From NCBI GenBank assembly GCA_963716005.1, contig OY970285.1, positions 372,001 through 436,000 on the forward strand: DNA of 64,000 bases, in the 5' to 3' direction. A program made the position numbers and the translations under genes. Below the pieces are notes generated by a model. That model worked only from the letters and a program-made list of their open reading frames with translations. It did no database searches and had not been told where the DNA came from. Shown here one piece after another: positions 33,973 to 41,494 of the stretch. This stretch comes from CAVRUF01 sp963716005. GTDB taxonomy: Bacteria; Actinomycetota; Thermoleophilia; Gaiellales; Gaiellaceae. The stretch's first letter is position 1; the number at the start of each line of letters is the position of its first letter.

Positions 33973-34842
33973 ATGTGTCTTCCCGGTACTGTCGAGGCCG
34001 TCCGCGCCCGTGACGAGGAAGAGGGGCCGCGGGTCGACCGCCGCGCCGTCCTCATGGGCGCCGCCGGCGCCGCGCTGGCAGCCGCGTTTCCGGCGAACGC
34101 GCTGGCGAATGGGCACGGGCACGGACACGGCCACGGAAACGGGTCGCACCGCCGGGCGCAGGACCTGACGCACACGTTCCGGGCCGGCTTTCCGATCTAC
34201 GGAAACCCGCCGGTCTTCAACCCGCCGTCACGACGGACGCTCGTGAACATCGTCCCGGACGGCTTCTACGCCCAGGAGTGGACGTTCGGCGAGCACTCCG
34301 GCACGCACATGGACGCGCCGGGCCACTTCATCACCGGCGGCCGGTTCACGCCCGACATCACGGCGGGCGAGCTCATGCTGCCGCTCTTCGTCGTGGACAT
34401 CCGCCGGAAGGCCGCGGCCGATCCCGACGCAATGGTGTCGGTCGACGACATCCGCCGGGCGGAGCGCAAGCACGGGAGGGTGCCGCGCGGGTCGCTCGTC
34501 GCGATGGACTCGGGCTGGGACAAGCGGGCCGGTTCGGAGGCGGCGTTCCGCAATCCTGACTCAGCGGGCGTCTACCACTTCCCCGGCTTCTCGAACGACG
34601 CGGTCGAGTGGCTGATCGACGAGCGCAGAGTCGCCTCCGTCGGCGTGGACACGCTCAGCCTCGATCCGGGGAACTCGACGACCTTCGACGTGCACTTCAC
34701 GCTGCTCGGGTCGAACCGATACGGGCTCGAGGGCCTGGCGAACCTCGGCAGGGTGAAGCCGAACGGCGCGACGGCATTCGTCGGCGTCGTCCCGTGGGAG
34801 CAAGGCTCCGGCGGCCCGGCGCGCGTTTGGGCGGCCTGGTAG
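33973..34842 (+). CDS. Tat-exported cyclase-family (kynurenine formamidase-like) hydrolase
   Basis: A 289-residue protein; the ATG has an AAGGAG site 6 bases upstream. The N-terminus has a twin-arginine type signal ('VDRRAVLMGAAGAALAAAF'), then a curious His-Gly repeat 'GHGHGHGHGNG'. The cyclase (PF04199) metal motif HxGTHxDxPxHF is present as 'EHSGTHMDAPGHF'. Later family segments are 'LVAMDSGWDK' and 'VGVDTLSLDPGNS'. It probably hydrolyses an amide or lactone outside the cytoplasm in a metal-dependent way. The substrate is unknown. Confidence 0.87.
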   Translation: MCLPGTVEAVRARDEEEGPRVDRRAVLMGAAGAALAAAFPANALANGHGHGHGHGNGSHRRAQDLTHTFRAGFPIYGNPPVFNPPSRRTLVNIVPDGFYAQEWTFGEHSGTHMDAPGHFITGGRFTPDITAGELMLPLFVVDIRRKAAADPDAMVSVDDIRRAERKHGRVPRGSLVAMDSGWDKRAGSEAAFRNPDSAGVYHFPGFSNDAVEWLIDERRVASVGVDTLSLDPGNSTTFDVHFTLLGSNRYGLEGLANLGRVKPNGATAFVGVVPWEQGSGGPARVWAAW

Positions 34843-34848
34843 CTGACG

Positions 34849-34879
34849 GGGAGGGGCCGGCAGCGCGCCGGCCCCTCCC
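34849..34879. terminator. Terminator hairpin between convergent genes
   Basis: A perfect 13-bp stem (34849-34861 with 34867-34879) and 5-base loop between the cyclase stop and the stop of the FG-GAP gene at 34888. No strong U-tract on either side, but the stem is very stable and may serve both genes. Confidence 0.65.
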
Positions 34880-34887
34880 GCGCATCT

Positions 34888-36468
34888 CTAGTTCGTGACC
34901 AGGAGGCTCCAACCGAAGAGCGTGCCGATGTCGGCCCCCGCACCGTTGTCGTCCACGACCGTGAGCCGCCAGAGGCCCGACGCGTCGATCCCGTCGAAGG
35001 CCGACAGGAGCGCCGCATCCTGGGGATTGAACGTCCCCGTAATGGCACCGTCGGCCGGATTGTTGGCCGTGCCGATGTCGGTGCCCGCCTCGTCGTTCAA
35101 GCGGATGATGAAGCCCTCGTCGGTGCCCCCGACATCGTGGAACAGCACGAGCGACACGCCGCTGGGGACGTGCGTCATGCTGACGTCCAGGTCTCCGTTG
35201 AACGTGTGGGCGATGTTCAACGCCACGTCCAGGTCGCGGATCCTGCCCGCCGACGGGGGAACCGTGAACTCGATCGTGGTCGTCGCAGCCTCCGCCAGCG
35301 CCGTCGGGAAGCCCGGGAAGGCGTAGATGCTCGTGCGCACCACGGCGAATGCGATCCACGTGCCGGGTGCCTTCACCGAGCTCGGCATCGCCCTGAACTG
35401 GGTCTTCGGCGCCTCGTCGCTGATCTTCGAGCCCGGATCGGCGGAGTCGTCGCGGATTCTGGTCTTCTGCTTGTTCGACGATCCGCCCGGCGCCGTCAAG
35501 ATCTCCACGAAGAAGCTGCTGTGGTCGGTGTCGCCGGCTGCGATGCGGACGCCCTTGGCCCACTTCGACCCGAAGGCGTAGAACTGCTCGAACGAGGCTT
35601 CGCCCGAGACCAACCCGTTCGCGTTCGCGTCGGTGCGGATGACGACTTTGCGCTTACCTGCGACGGGTGCCGTGATCACCTCGGCCCCGTTGCCGCCGGC
35701 GTTCTGGACCGGGCCCACGGCCACGTTGACGCCGTTCTTGTACGAGCTCGGGTAGTTCGTGAACGTCTCGAGCGGAGGCGAGTCCGAGACGGCGCCATCG
35801 AGATCCGCGTCGGTTCGGATCCGAACCTGCTGCCCCTTGGAGGCCATTCCCATCACGACCTCGTCCCCGAAGCTGTTGGTCGTGTTTCCGGCGGCGACGG
35901 TCACGCCGCCCGTGAATCCGGAGGAAAAGGCGAAGAACGAGTCCATCTGGTGGTCGAATACCTTTCCGTCGAGATCGATGTCCGAGAAGATCCGGACGAG
36001 GCCCGGCTTACCGGTCCCGGCGCCCACGATCAGCTCGTCGTCGCCGTCGGCGTTCAGATCCCCGGCTGCGACATAGGCTCCGCGCTTGCCGAAGACGGCC
36101 TTCGAGTCGACGAAATCGCCGATCGTGCCGTCCGCGTTCAGCGTGTAGATCTTGACTGGCAGTCCGTTGCTCGTCGCAACGACGAGCTCGTCGTTGCCGT
36201 CGCCGTTGAAGTCACCGGTGGCGACGCGGACGCCCTCGCCGACCTTCGCAGGCCCGTACGGGAAGAACGTGCCGACGATGCGCTCGTAGTCGGTCGAGTT
36301 GTTGTTCTCGTCCGCGCGGATCTGGACGATGCCGAGCCCGGCTGACGTTCGGCTGCCGGCAATCACGAAGCCCGCGTCGCCCGGAACCTCGGTGACCGCC
36401 AGGGCGGCCGGAGCCAGAACGAGTAGCAACGCCCAGGCGAAGATCGCCGCAGAGACCTTCTTGGTCAT
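34888..36468 (-). CDS. Secreted FG-GAP/VCBS-repeat protein with C-terminal P (proprotein convertase) domain
   Basis: A 526-residue protein, with an AGGAGG ribosome site before the ATG. It has a signal peptide (~residues 1-24). Repeated calcium-type loops such as 'DFNGDGNDELVVA', 'DLNADGDDELIVG' and 'DADLDGAV' recur roughly every 45-50 residues to ~340, as in integrin-like beta-propellers. The last ~130 residues form a P/Homo-B domain ('IAHTFNGDLDVSMTHVPSGV', 'GLWRLTVVDDNGAGADIGTL'). No peptidase domain is present. Probably a surface or matrix protein. Function unknown. Confidence 0.85.
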   Translation of the reverse strand: MTKKVSAAIFAWALLLVLAPAALAVTEVPGDAGFVIAGSRTSAGLGIVQIRADENNNSTDYERIVGTFFPYGPAKVGEGVRVATGDFNGDGNDELVVATSNGLPVKIYTLNADGTIGDFVDSKAVFGKRGAYVAAGDLNADGDDELIVGAGTGKPGLVRIFSDIDLDGKVFDHQMDSFFAFSSGFTGGVTVAAGNTTNSFGDEVVMGMASKGQQVRIRTDADLDGAVSDSPPLETFTNYPSSYKNGVNVAVGPVQNAGGNGAEVITAPVAGKRKVVIRTDANANGLVSGEASFEQFYAFGSKWAKGVRIAAGDTDHSSFFVEILTAPGGSSNKQKTRIRDDSADPGSKISDEAPKTQFRAMPSSVKAPGTWIAFAVVRTSIYAFPGFPTALAEAATTTIEFTVPPSAGRIRDLDVALNIAHTFNGDLDVSMTHVPSGVSLVLFHDVGGTDEGFIIRLNDEAGTDIGTANNPADGAITGTFNPQDAALLSAFDGIDASGLWRLTVVDDNGAGADIGTLFGWSLLVTN

Positions 36469-36531
36469 GAACCCTCCTCGGAGAAGAATTTGATGAGGGT
36501 CCGATGCTCCCGCGTGGGGGAGCCTGGGTCA

Positions 36532-36562
36532 AGCGCGGCGCCGGGGTTTCCGGCGCCGCGCT
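36532..36562. terminator. Terminator hairpin after the inositol-phosphate synthase gene
   Basis: A perfect 13-bp stem (36532-36544 with 36550-36562) with a GGTTT loop, 10 bases past the stop of the inositol-phosphate synthase gene. It separates that operon from the FG-GAP gene. Confidence 0.65.
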
Positions 36563-36571
36563 CTGTGATCG

Positions 36572-38038
36572 TTACGCCTTCGCGGGCGTCTTCGCGTCTT
36601 TGCGCGCGTACTTCTTGATGAACGCCTCGGTCGACTCGTGCGCCTCGGCGTCGTGGAGCTGCTTCGGCGGCGACTTCATGAGGTAGGCGCTCGGGCCCTC
36701 GAGGGCGCCGGAGACGCCGTTGTCGAGCGCGAGCTTCGCCAGCCGCACGGCGTCGATGACGATGCCGGCCGAGTTGGGGGAGTCCCAGACCTCGAGCTTC
36801 ATCTCGAGATTGAGCGGCACGTCGCCGAACGAGGTGCCCTCCATCCGGATATACGCCCACTTGCGGTCGGTCAGCCAGGGCACGTAGTCCGACGGGCCGA
36901 CGTGCACGTTCCCCTCGCCGAGGTCGTAGTCGAGCATCGACGTGACCGCGTTCGTCTTCGAGATCTTCTTCGACTCGAGCCGGTCGCGCTCCAGCATGTT
37001 CAGGAAGTCGGAGTTGCCGCCGACGTTCAGCTGCATCGTCTTGTCGAGATGCACGCCGCGCTCGCGGAAGAGGCTCGTGAGCACCCGGTGCGTGATCGTC
37101 GCGCCGACCTGGGACTTGATGTCGTCGCCGATGATCGGGAGCCCGGCCTGCTCGAACTGCTTGCCGAAGTACCCACCCTTGGCGATGAAGACCGGCATGC
37201 AGTTCACCATCGCGCAGCCCGCCTTGAGGATCTGCTCGGTGTACCACTTGGTCGCCTCCTCGGAGCCGACCGGGAGGTAGTTGACGACCACGTCGGTCTG
37301 CGTCTCGCGGAGGATCTCCACGATGTCGGCCGTGTCGCCGGGGGCCTTCGTGACGATCTCGCCGACGTACTTGCCGATGCCGTCGTGGGTCATCCCGCGG
37401 GAGACCGTGATGCCCGTCTTCTTCACGTCGGCGAACTTGTAGGTGTCGTTCGGGTGCGCCCAGATCGCGTCGGCGAGGTCCTTGCCGACCTTGTCGGTCG
37501 TGACGTCGAACGCCGCGGTGAACTCCACGTCGCGCACGTGGTAGCCGCCGAGGTCGACGTGCATGAGCCCCGGGACGAACTGATCCGGGTCGGCGTCCTT
37601 GTAGTACTCGACGCCCTGGAGGAGGGAGTTCGCGCAGTTGCCGACGCCGATGATGGCGACGCGCACCTTTCCGTCCGAGCGCCGCTTGCCATTGCTGCTG
37701 CCATTGGCTTGGGCCATGGTGTCCTTTCCGTTCGAAGTGAGTCCGAGCCCGTCGCCGAGGGTGTCGACGATCAGCTCGTTCGTAGTGCGACGGCGGTCGG
37801 TCGCGCGCTCGCGGAGCCGTTCCTTGAGCTGCTTCGGCATCCGCAACAGCACCTCGCGCCCGCTACCGCGCGGGCTGCCCTTGCGGCCGGTGGGCTCGAA
37901 GGGAACCCCGAAGCGCGCGGCTAGGATCTCGACCGCGACGTCGTTCAGGTTCGAGCCCCGCTCGGCGACCTCGTCCGCCAGGCGGCGCTTGAGCTCGCCC
38001 GGCATCCGGACGAGCACGTTTGTTCGCTCTCGCGCCAT
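36572..38038 (-). CDS. Double ribbon-helix-helix domain fused to myo-inositol-1-phosphate synthase
   Basis: One uninterrupted 488-residue frame. Residues ~4-45 ('NVLVRMPGELKRRLADEVAE') and ~62-100 ('EVLLRMPKQLKERLRERATD') are two Arc/CopG-like ribbon-helix-helix units. From residue ~120, 'VRVAIIGVGNCANSLLQGVEYY' opens an actinobacterial inositol-1-phosphate synthase, continuing with 'VNYLPVGSEEATKWYTEQIL', 'NVGGNSDFLNML' and 'KLEVWDSPNSAGIVIDAVRL'. The enzyme part (glucose 6-phosphate to inositol 1-phosphate, NAD-dependent) is complete. An internal ATG at residue 108 with its own ribosome site could make the enzyme alone (381 residues). It follows the PI-phosphate synthase gene by 27 bases. 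Confidence 0.9.
   Translation of the reverse strand: MARERTNVLVRMPGELKRRLADEVAERGSNLNDVAVEILAARFGVPFEPTGRKGSPRGSGREVLLRMPKQLKERLRERATDRRRTTNELIVDTLGDGLGLTSNGKDTMAQANGSSNGKRRSDGKVRVAIIGVGNCANSLLQGVEYYKDADPDQFVPGLMHVDLGGYHVRDVEFTAAFDVTTDKVGKDLADAIWAHPNDTYKFADVKKTGITVSRGMTHDGIGKYVGEIVTKAPGDTADIVEILRETQTDVVVNYLPVGSEEATKWYTEQILKAGCAMVNCMPVFIAKGGYFGKQFEQAGLPIIGDDIKSQVGATITHRVLTSLFRERGVHLDKTMQLNVGGNSDFLNMLERDRLESKKISKTNAVTSMLDYDLGEGNVHVGPSDYVPWLTDRKWAYIRMEGTSFGDVPLNLEMKLEVWDSPNSAGIVIDAVRLAKLALDNGVSGALEGPSAYLMKSPPKQLHDAEAHESTEAFIKKYARKDAKTPAKA
37715..37727 (-). promoter_or_regulatory. Internal ribosome site and ATG at the enzyme part of the RHH-synthase gene
   Basis: On the coding strand AAAGGA (37722-37727) precedes an in-frame ATG (37715-37717) by 4 bases, exactly where the linker ends and the inositol-phosphate synthase part begins. 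It could give a second, enzyme-only product from the same frame. Confidence 0.5.
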
Positions 38039-38050
38039 GTCGAGAGCATT

Positions 38051-38070
38051 GATAGCACAAAACTGCTATC
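38051..38070. promoter_or_regulatory. Inverted repeat GATAGCA-N6-TGCTATC upstream of the RHH-synthase gene
   Basis: Perfect 7-bp arms (38051-38057 and 38064-38070) with a 6-base spacer end 12 bases before the ATG of the RHH-synthase gene and overlap the stop of the preceding gene. An 8-base palindrome TGCTAGCA that shares the half-site TGCTA lies at 38093-38100. Ribbon-helix-helix proteins bind such paired short sites, so this is a candidate autoregulatory operator. Confidence 0.5.
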
Positions 38071-38689
38071 TCTGACGGAGCTGAGACCGAACTGCTAGCA
38101 CCCGCTGCAGGACGGTGATCCACGTGCTCGCTACGAGCACGGCCACGGTCGCGAGGAGGACGTACTCGCTGAGCGGCGCCAGCACGAGTCCCGTGGTGAT
38201 CACGACGACGCGCTCGGCGCGGCTACCGAAGCCGACGTCGCCCTTGAGCCCGAGCGCTTCCGCCTTGGCGCGTGTGTACGAGACGAGGAACGAGCCGGCC
38301 AGCGCGGCGAACGCGAGCGCGACGCCCCATTCGCGGCCGTCCCGCATGAGCACGAGTGCAATCGCGCCGAGCATGAAGCCCTCGCCGACCCGGTCGACGG
38401 TCGAGTCGATGAACGCGCCGAACTCAGATCCGAGGTTCTGGCTTCGCGCGAGGGCGCCGTCGAGGATGTCGAGGATCGAGCCGAGCACGAAGAGCGCGGC
38501 GCCGACCCAGAACCAGCCCCAGCCCTTGTACTCGAAGTAGACGGCCACCGATCCGGTGATGCAGAGCGCGACCCCGGCCGCGGTGAGGATGTCCGGCGTG
38601 ACCCAGCTGTTGCCGAGCTTCGACATCGCAGACGCGGCGGAACGCCGGACGCCGGTCGTGTACTTCGCCTGGACGTCCTTCAGGGACAC
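38066..38689 (-). CDS. CDP-alcohol phosphatidyltransferase, probable PI-phosphate synthase
   Basis: A 207-residue membrane enzyme with the complete CDP-alcohol phosphotransferase signature: Asp74, Asp77-Gly78, Ala81-Arg82, Gly91, Asp95, Asp99 ('DILDGALARSQ' to 'FIDSTVDR'). About six membrane segments follow the family pattern. The next gene makes inositol 1-phosphate, so the acceptor is probably inositol phosphate, giving phosphatidylinositol phosphate from CDP-diacylglycerol as in other Actinomycetota. Phosphatidylglycerophosphate synthesis cannot be ruled out from this motif alone. 9 bases separate it from the PAP2 gene. Confidence 0.85.
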   Translation of the reverse strand: MSLKDVQAKYTTGVRRSAASAMSKLGNSWVTPDILTAAGVALCITGSVAVYFEYKGWGWFWVGAALFVLGSILDILDGALARSQNLGSEFGAFIDSTVDRVGEGFMLGAIALVLMRDGREWGVALAFAALAGSFLVSYTRAKAEALGLKGDVGFGSRAERVVVITTGLVLAPLSEYVLLATVAVLVASTWITVLQRVLAVRSQLRQR

Positions 38690-38698
38690 ACGCGGACG

Positions 38699-39460
38699 CT
38701 AACAGCGTTCGTTCGGCGCGGGAGTTAGCTCGGGTGCCTTCCGGCGGCTCCCCCACCAGGAGAGGACCACGTAAGCGACCCCGGCGATCGCGACGCCGGC
38801 GGCGATGTCGAGCCAGAAGTGGTTGGCCGTCGCCATGACCGCGAACCAGACCCACGCCGGCCAGAGAAGCCAGAGCACCTTGGCCCAGCGCGACTTCACG
38901 AGCCCGTACATGGAGATCCCGATGATCAGCGCGTCGGCGCCGTGCAGGCTCGGCATGGCCGCGTACGGATTCGCGGCGAGCTGGATGAACCCCGTGCCGT
39001 GGTTCAGCGCGGCGGAGTCGGCGAGCGAGTCGATGAAGCCCCACTCGGGGAACATCCGCGGCGGCGCGGTCGGCATCAGCACGTACCCGACGAGCCCGAT
39101 CAGGTTGGCGGCGATCAGCCAGTCGCGAACTCCTCTGAACGCGTCGTTGCGCCAGAAGTAGATCCAGAGGAGCGCGAGTCCGACGACTGCGAACTGCGAG
39201 AGCCAGTACGTCCAGTTGAGCGCGTGCATGAGCAGGTCGCTGCGGAGCGCCCAGCCCTGGAGGTCGAGCTCGACCATCCCGTGCATCCAGCGCTCGAAGT
39301 CGATGATCGTGCGTCCGTTCGCGAACGCCTGCGCGACCTGCTCGCGGTCGGCGATCCCCCGCGCGATCTGGTACGCGAACACGAATCCGAACCAGATCGC
39401 GAGCTGGAGCAGGAAGTCGAGCGGACCCCTGGGGAAGATGCCGGCGATGCGTTCGCGCAT
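38699..39460 (-). CDS. Aur1/Ipt1-like PAP2 superfamily membrane phosphatase/transferase
   Basis: A 253-residue protein, start ATG 39460, with about six membrane segments. Catalytic PAP2 motifs: 'AAMPSLHGAD' (His173) and 'ANHFWLDIAAG' (His214, Asp218). The segment 'LMPTAPPRMFP' is typical of the PAP2_3 group that includes the yeast inositolphosphotransferase Aur1. It leads an operon with PI-phosphate synthase and inositol-phosphate synthase, so an inositol-lipid substrate is likely. It lies 20 bases downstream of moaA. Confidence 0.85.
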   Translation of the reverse strand: MRERIAGIFPRGPLDFLLQLAIWFGFVFAYQIARGIADREQVAQAFANGRTIIDFERWMHGMVELDLQGWALRSDLLMHALNWTYWLSQFAVVGLALLWIYFWRNDAFRGVRDWLIAANLIGLVGYVLMPTAPPRMFPEWGFIDSLADSAALNHGTGFIQLAANPYAAMPSLHGADALIIGISMYGLVKSRWAKVLWLLWPAWVWFAVMATANHFWLDIAAGVAIAGVAYVVLSWWGSRRKAPELTPAPNERC

Positions 39461-39480
39461 CGTCTGATTGTAGTTAGGGG

Positions 39481-40470
39481 TCAGCCGCCGACTTGCGACA
39501 TGGAGCGGCTCGCGCGCACGAACCCGGGCTCGTTGATGCGGTGCTTCAGCTCCTTGTGCGCGACCGCGTTTCGCAGGACGGCCTCGATATCGGCGTCGGT
39601 CGAGCCGTCGCGCAGCGGCGTCTTCAGATCCCAGTCGCGGCGGGAGAAGAGGCAGGTGCGGAGCTGGCCGTCGGCGGTGAGCCGGATGCGGTCGCAGCTC
39701 GAGCAGAACGGCTCCGAGACCGGATTGATGAAGCCGATCTCGCCCTTGCCGTCCGCGAAGCGGAAGCGGCGCGCGGTGGACGACGCCTTCGCGGGGATCT
39801 CGACGAGCGGCCAGCGCGCCTCGATGAGCGCGCGGATCTCGTCGCCGGTGAGCACCTTGTCGGCGCGCCAGGCCTCGTCGGCGTCGAGCGGCATGAACTC
39901 GATGAAGCGCACGACGTACGGCTTGCGCCGCGCGAGCTCGGCGAGCGCGGGAACCTCCTCCTCGGTGAAGCCCTTGACCGCGACGCAGTTGACCTTGATC
40001 GGTCGGAGCTCCTCGAACTGCTCGGCCGTCTCGAGGCCCTTCAGCACGGCGTCGAGCGCGTCGCGCCGGGTGATCTCGGCAAAGCGCACGTGCGAGAGCG
40101 AATCGAGCGAGACGTTCAGCCGCTTCAGCCCGGCAGCCACGAGCGGCTCGGCGAGGCGATCCAGGAGGACGCCGTTCGTCGTCAGCGAGAGGTCGTCGAC
40201 GCCGGGCGTGGAGGCGAGCATCCCGACGAGCACGGGCAGGTCGCGGCGCACGAGAGGCTCGCCGCCGGTCAGCCGCACCTCGTCCACGCCCATCGACGCG
40301 AGGATCCCGACGAGCCGCTGGATCTCCTCGAAGCTCAGCACCTCGTCGCGGCGCAGCCACTCGAGCCCTTCCGCCGGCATGCAGTACGTGCAGCGGAAGT
40401 TGCACTTGTCCGTGACCGAGACGCGGACGCTCTTGATCTCGCGACCCCAGCTATCGACGAGTGGCTGCAT
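39481..40470 (-). CDS. moaA: GTP 3',8-cyclase MoaA (molybdenum cofactor synthesis)
   Basis: A 329-residue radical SAM enzyme. I start at the ATG at 40470; a TTG two codons earlier is possible. The N-terminal [4Fe-4S] motif CxxxCxxC is at Cys23, Cys27, Cys30 ('DKCNFRCTYC'). The C-terminal cluster cysteines are in 'PFCSSCDRIRLTADG' plus 'TCLFS', and the protein ends with the conserved Gly-Gly. It converts GTP to 3',8-cyclo-7,8-dihydro-GTP, the first step of molybdopterin synthesis. No other moa gene is in the window. Confidence 0.95.
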   Translation of the reverse strand: MQPLVDSWGREIKSVRVSVTDKCNFRCTYCMPAEGLEWLRRDEVLSFEEIQRLVGILASMGVDEVRLTGGEPLVRRDLPVLVGMLASTPGVDDLSLTTNGVLLDRLAEPLVAAGLKRLNVSLDSLSHVRFAEITRRDALDAVLKGLETAEQFEELRPIKVNCVAVKGFTEEEVPALAELARRKPYVVRFIEFMPLDADEAWRADKVLTGDEIRALIEARWPLVEIPAKASSTARRFRFADGKGEIGFINPVSEPFCSSCDRIRLTADGQLRTCLFSRRDWDLKTPLRDGSTDADIEAVLRNAVAHKELKHRINEPGFVRASRSMSQVGG

Positions 40471-40532
40471 AGGCAACCAAGCTTAGCGCCGAGGGTTGGA
40501 AGGACCAAGCCTGCGGCTACGTTGGTGTCCGT

Positions 40533-41480
40533 ATGCGGATCTGGGGCGCACTCGCGATCGTCTACGTCGTCTGGGGCTCGACGTTCGCCGCGATCGAGCT
40601 CGCGGTGCGCACGATTCCGCCGTCGCTCGCGATGTCGATGCGGCATCTCTTCGCCGGCGCGGTGCTCGTCGCCTGGGCGTACGCGCGCGGGCCGCGCGAA
40701 CGGATCGGGCGGCCGCAGGTCGTCGCCGCGTTCATCTTCGGCGGCGCGCTGTTCCTCGGCGGCCACGGGCTGCTCGCCTGGGCGCAGCAGGAGATCCCGT
40801 CCGGTGTCGCCGCGCTCCTCATCGCCTCGATTCCGCTCTGGGTCGCGGTACTCGACCGCCTCGTCTTCGGGAAGCGCCTCTCCGGGCGCGCCATCGCCGG
40901 ACTCGCCCTCGGTTTCGGCGGCGTCGCGCTTCTCGTCGACCCGACGGGCGGCGGGACGATCGACACGCTCGGCGCACTCGCGGCCGTGCTCGCGGCGGGC
41001 TCGTGGGCGGCCGGGTCGCTCTACTCGCGCGACGCGCCACTGCCGAAGGGCCCGCTCCTCTCGGCCGGGCTCGCGTCGCTCGCGGGCGGATTCATGCTCG
41101 GACTCGCCGCGCTCTTCAGCGGGGAGCTCGCGAGCTTCCATCCGTCGCAGGTCTCCGGCGAGTCGTGGTTCGGCGAGATCTACCTGATCGTCATGGGCTC
41201 GTTCGTCGGCCTGACCGCGTACGTGTGGCTGCTGAAGAACGCGCCGATTTCGCTCGTCGCCACCTACGCGTACGTGAACCCGGTCGTCGCGATGCTGATC
41301 GGCTGGACGTTCCTCTCCGAGACCTTCTCGCCGATGATCATCCTCGCCGGCGGCGCGATCATCGCGGCGGTCGTCCTGATCGTGAGCGCGCCGACGCCGA
41401 GCAAGGAGTACGGATGGGGTCTGCGCCGCCGTGAGTCGGTGCCCGAGGAAGCGGTCACGCTCAGCTCGCACGGCCGGTGA
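40533..41480 (+). CDS. EamA/DMT-superfamily transporter (RhaT/YedA-like)
   Basis: A 315-residue protein with ten membrane helices in two EamA repeats. The N-terminus 'IVYVVWGSTFAAIELAVRTI' and 'LAWAQQEIPSGVAALLIASI' are typical of the YedA-like group. Repeat two ends with 'ISLVATYAYVNPVVAMLIGW'. Such proteins move small metabolites, often amino acids, out of the cell. It is divergent from moaA and 14 bases before the decarboxylase gene, so possibly co-transcribed with it. Confidence 0.88.
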   Translation: MRIWGALAIVYVVWGSTFAAIELAVRTIPPSLAMSMRHLFAGAVLVAWAYARGPRERIGRPQVVAAFIFGGALFLGGHGLLAWAQQEIPSGVAALLIASIPLWVAVLDRLVFGKRLSGRAIAGLALGFGGVALLVDPTGGGTIDTLGALAAVLAAGSWAAGSLYSRDAPLPKGPLLSAGLASLAGGFMLGLAALFSGELASFHPSQVSGESWFGEIYLIVMGSFVGLTAYVWLLKNAPISLVATYAYVNPVVAMLIGWTFLSETFSPMIILAGGAIIAAVVLIVSAPTPSKEYGWGLRRRESVPEEAVTLSSHGR

Positions 41481-41494
41481 GATAGAACCCGCGG

